DNA from: Legionella israelensis
GTDB lineage: Bacteria > Pseudomonadota > Gammaproteobacteria > Legionellales > Legionellaceae
DNA: 64,000 nucleotides
Direction: 5' to 3'
Assembly: GCF_004571175.1 (NCBI RefSeq)
Contig: NZ_CP038273.1
Location: 2,790,001-2,854,000, forward strand
Within the stretch, counting starts at the first letter, position 1; each line of letters starts with the position of its first letter. Below the pieces are notes generated by a model, which made no database searches, was not told where the DNA came from, and was given only the letters and a program-made list of their open reading frames with translations. The translations under genes were made by a program, and so were the position numbers. Shown in pieces: positions 62,382 to 64,000 of this stretch.

Positions 62382-64000
62382 CTAAAAACGCCTAGTGAGA
62401 ATTAACCCTGTAGACCAAGCATCATATTTACCGTCGGGGTTTTTTCTAAGCGTATATCCTCCTTTAAATCGAAGCTGCCAGTCAGTGTATATCCCCCAAA
62501 AGGCTTGAAACCCTAAATCCTCTCCATAGTAATAGCGTGGAAAAGTTTCATCTTTCTGGATGCCAAATCCGCCCCATATGCTATAGCCGACATTTTCTGA
62601 TTGGATATAATAAGCCTCAATAGTTCCTTGATAACCCTTGAAATCCAGCGGATCGTAATAACCATTTCCCAATCTCTTTTTGTATTGCCAAATATCCGCA
62701 TTAAGTCCAACAGTAACCTTCCAATGCTCAGAGCCATACGCCCTGGCTTTAGGCCAAATATTATAATGCCAGTAACTATTGGTATCGCTGAGGTCTGAGT
62801 GAGAAACCAGAATATTTAAATATTTTTGAAGAAATGGTTGCCATTCAAGATTGATACCATTACGAGTTTCCATAATTTGCAGTGAAATGGATCGGGGAGA
62901 TTGAGGCACAAGGTAAGGCCTATACAAATTATGTAAACTTGTAAAAATAAGTTTAACAGCTTCCCCTACATTAGGATTTAAGCTGATTTCATAAATTCCG
63001 TGGCTATTTTCGTTATGAATTTTCAAGCCGCCAACCAAAGCTGATAAATTAAACAGAGATTGGGCTTGAATAGAAAGCCCAATCATAGCGCTTTCATCAA
63101 AAATCGAGTTTTTGCCGTTATAAGTTTCCAAACCGCTATCAATCGTGGCGACGGCTCGCTCATAAAGTCCGCGAAATAACAAACTCGCAGTCGGAGTCAG
63201 AAAATATTGAGCCGTCAAGGGTATACTTAAAATTCTGGTCGTATCCGATGCGGAAATGTATTCACCACCCAGATTCACATTCGTCCTTAAAGGCGTCAGA
63301 ATCATATTGTTCAGACTTCTTGCTTGCCTTTCATCAGGATATAGCTCGTTAATCCTTTGTAAGTATTTAAGGGCATTATTGATTTGAAACCCTTTAACCA
63401 GAGCTGTAACCTGAGTTGTGAGCAAATAAAAATCGTTTGGATTTTTTTTCAATAAACGCTGATTAATGGCGAGAGCCGATTTATAGCGATCAGCTAATGT
63501 CAGGAATCGAGCTTCTTTGGTCAAATACTCAGTGGTAATTCCTTTTAAGCTTCTATATTGAGCAAGAGCCGCACAGGCAGATATATAGTTTTCTGTCCAT
63601 GACAAAACTTCAGCGTAATGAATCCAGCCTTCAGCAACCTTCGGATACAGCTTGAGAAGTTTTTTATAGGCGCGGATGCTGTCGTCCGTCCTACCTTGCC
63701 ATCTTAAAGCATGTGCCAGATTTAGGAGGGCTTCTTGATCCTGTGGTTTGAGCAGCAGGATCCGTACATAACTCTCTTCCATCTGACCACTGTCTCCAGC
63801 CCAGGCTGCCAGTGTTCCTTTGGCTCTTAAGTAATCGATATTTGCCGGTTCCAAAGCTAAAGCCCGATTTATGGCATCAAGCGCTAATTGTGGCCTATTA
63901 TCTGTAGCATAAATTTCAGAAAGTGTTTTGAACAAACCAGCATCTTTGGGCTTGAGTTTAATAGCCCGTTTAACAGATTCAGATGCCTGTATGTATTGAC
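62382..64000 (-). CDS. TPR plus outer-membrane beta-barrel protein, partial
   Basis: The frame is open to the window edge; the internal TTG at 63935 is not a true start. The first 200 visible residues are tetratricopeptide repeats (for example ALALEPANIDYLRAKGTLA, LLLKPQDQEALLNLAHAL, LLKLYPKVAEGWIHYAEVL). From about residue 230 the protein alternates polar and hydrophobic residues in beta-strand style and ends in WSTGLILTRRF with a terminal Phe, the outer-membrane barrel signature. This matches PgaA/BcsC/AlgK-AlgE type exporters that pass a nascent polysaccharide through the outer membrane. It is the upstream gene of the synthase operon. Confidence 0.8.
   Translation of the reverse strand, partial: QYIQASESVKRAIKLKPKDAGLFKTLSEIYATDNRPQLALDAINRALALEPANIDYLRAKGTLAAWAGDSGQMEESYVRILLLKPQDQEALLNLAHALRWQGRTDDSIRAYKKLLKLYPKVAEGWIHYAEVLSWTENYISACAALAQYRSLKGITTEYLTKEARFLTLADRYKSALAINQRLLKKNPNDFYLLTTQVTALVKGFQINNALKYLQRINELYPDERQARSLNNMILTPLRTNVNLGGEYISASDTTRILSIPLTAQYFLTPTASLLFRGLYERAVATIDSGLETYNGKNSIFDESAMIGLSIQAQSLFNLSALVGGLKIHNENSHGIYEISLNPNVGEAVKLIFTSLHNLYRPYLVPQSPRSISLQIMETRNGINLEWQPFLQKYLNILVSHSDLSDTNSYWHYNIWPKARAYGSEHWKVTVGLNADIWQYKKRLGNGYYDPLDFKGYQGTIEAYYIQSENVGYSIWGGFGIQKDETFPRYYYGEDLGFQAFWGIYTDWQLRFKGGYTLRKNPDGKYDAWSTGLILTRRF

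Overview
The window looks like a chromosomal segment of a Legionella-type gammaproteobacterium, probably not L. pneumophila itself. This is inferred from AT-rich coding, a large LPS/O-antigen locus ending at csrA, and a tandem TTAAT-type box upstream of csrA that matches my memory of the Legionella PmrA element. No database search was possible. There are no rRNA genes, no complete tRNA and no CRISPR array.

1-8.1 kb is housekeeping sequence: an unrecognised partial gene, a DUF2147 protein, dnaB, alr, a glycine-zipper lipoprotein, a CBS protein, a thioredoxin/DsbD-like membrane protein, a CDGSH iron-sulfur protein and lipA. Intergenic repeats are prominent: three 80-bp tandem units after the lipoprotein and about 3.5 units of a 107-110-bp repeat after lipA, with dispersed relatives elsewhere.

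8.5-27 kb is a first glycan block on the + strand. It holds wzz, rmlB/D/A, a fused RmlC-FdtA protein, an acetyltransferase and a FdtB-like aminotransferase (a dTDP-3-amino-3,6-dideoxyhexose route), a flippase, a probable polymerase, two glycosyltransferases, three acyltransferase-3 proteins and a WbpV-like reductase/epimerase. 27-32.6 kb is a minus-strand sulfur block: TauE-like exporter, CysQ, CysNC, CysD and a flavoprotein. 33-46.4 kb is a second, visibly AT-rich glycan block: glycosyltransferases, methyltransferase, sulfotransferase, two tandem DegT aminotransferases, WbqC, an acyl module (LpxD-like transferase, unknown protein, KAS III, ACP), an ABC exporter Wzm/Wzt and more glycosyltransferases. 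pgi, a 59-residue ORF coupled to a WecA/WbpL-like initiating transferase, and csrA close the locus.

50.3-53.3 kb carries a broken ornithine-cyclodeaminase gene fused in frame to an IS110 fragment, then a divergent phzF/marR pair around a palindromic operator. 53.4-58.5 kb is the wreck of an integrated element: a tRNA-Thr 3' end (att scar), seven 11-bp repeats, a truncated integrase, umuD and IS6 fragments, damaged XRE/ImmA genes, an intact hicAB pair and IS21/IS1595 remnants. 58.5-64 kb is a minus-strand exopolysaccharide operon: membrane glycan synthase, nucleotide-sugar dehydrogenase, epimerase and a TPR/beta-barrel outer-membrane protein running off the window.

Taken together, the window encodes routes for making, modifying (acetyl, longer acyl, methyl, sulfate) and exporting surface polysaccharides by three mechanisms: Wzx/Wzy, ABC transporter and synthase/porin. 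The least familiar parts are the sulfation block, the KAS III/ACP acyl module and the synthase/porin operon.
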